NCBI RefSeq assembly: GCF_003634315.1
Contig: NZ_RBXL01000001.1
Location: 5,746,501-5,810,500, forward strand
Direction of reading: 5' to 3'
Length of the DNA: 64,000 nt
DNA from: Thiocapsa rosea
Lineage (GTDB): Bacteria > Pseudomonadota > Gammaproteobacteria > Chromatiales > Chromatiaceae
A program made the translations under genes and the position numbers. Every line of letters begins with the position of its first letter. Positions within the stretch are counted from its first letter, which is position 1. The notes under the pieces were generated by a model. That model ran no database searches and had not been told where the DNA came from. It saw only the letters and a list, made by a program, of their open reading frames with translations. Shown here piece after piece: positions 63,964 through 64,000 of this stretch.

Positions 63964-64000
63964 TCGGCGCGCAGCTCGGGGGCCATTGTGGTGGAGACGG

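Noticed and set aside
1-64000. tRNA or rRNA genes
   Set aside because: No cloverleaf with a TTCRA loop and matching acceptor stem, and no rRNA-like conserved block, was noticed by eye. A covariance-model scan would be decisive.

Overview
This is GC-rich DNA with the coding style of a gammaproteobacterium. The gene set (SulP transporter, OFA-family MFS transporter, V-type ATPases, cobalamin-riboswitch cobalt uptake, many insertion and repeat remnants) best fits a purple sulfur bacterium of the Chromatiaceae type. That assignment is an inference: the window holds no photosynthesis, sulfur-oxidation or rRNA gene. No tRNA, rRNA or CRISPR array was recognised.

Layout. 1-5.4 kb: a dihydrolipoamide-dehydrogenase-like gene cut by a 1,458-bp IS4-type element with a 9-bp target duplication, a regulator with two LuxR helix-turn-helix domains, and relics of an IS91-type transposase. 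5.4-28.4 kb is an accessory, decay-rich block. It holds an intact glycogen debranching enzyme followed by a wrecked GH63 glucosidase, then a debranching-enzyme relic followed by an intact GH63 glucosidase. Between and after these lie broken and intact two-component genes, a translationally coupled trio of unrecognised genes (at least two of them secreted), a group II intron, and two copies of a Uma2-type gene (one dead). 28.5-41.7 kb: an AroE-like dehydrogenase, an hflC fragment, a transposase relic, a fusion of a DUF599 domain with a P-type cation ATPase, hflK-hflC, an MddA-like thiol methyltransferase next to a SAM methyltransferase, and an OFA transporter. 42-48.3 kb: a SulP transporter with a large soluble insertion, a three-BON-domain periplasmic protein, and a cobalt/nickel ECF transport operon (cbiM, CbiL/NikL-like, cbiQ, cbiO) behind a clear cobalamin riboswitch. 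48.4-64 kb: two V-type ATPase operons diverging from about 59.3 kb. The leftward one is complete (H-C-I-K-F-E-A-B-D). The rightward one has H-C-I-K before the window ends.

The most unusual features are repeats. (1) A dispersed family of about 67-88-bp palindromic elements with TTAAACCGCG ends occurs at least ten times. Three times two members sit as a pair separated by about 20 bp of AT-rich DNA. Some members supply a ribosome binding site or stop codon to a neighbouring gene. (2) The gap between V-ATPase subunits A and B holds two kinds of 7-bp tandem arrays, two identical 170-bp elements with 28-bp perfect inverted ends, and a 1,584-bp insertion sequence with a 6-bp target duplication. (3) Subunit I of the second V-ATPase carries four 44-residue repeats in its N-terminal arm.

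How the genes may work together: the debranching enzyme and GH63 glucosidase suggest storage-glucan or glucoside turnover. HflK/HflC form a membrane quality-control complex. MddA and its neighbour suggest methylation of thiols or related compounds. The ECF system takes up cobalt under B12 control. The two V-ATPases would add ion-pumping capacity; the visible c-subunits lack the Gln/Thr pattern of sodium-type rings, so proton coupling is more likely.
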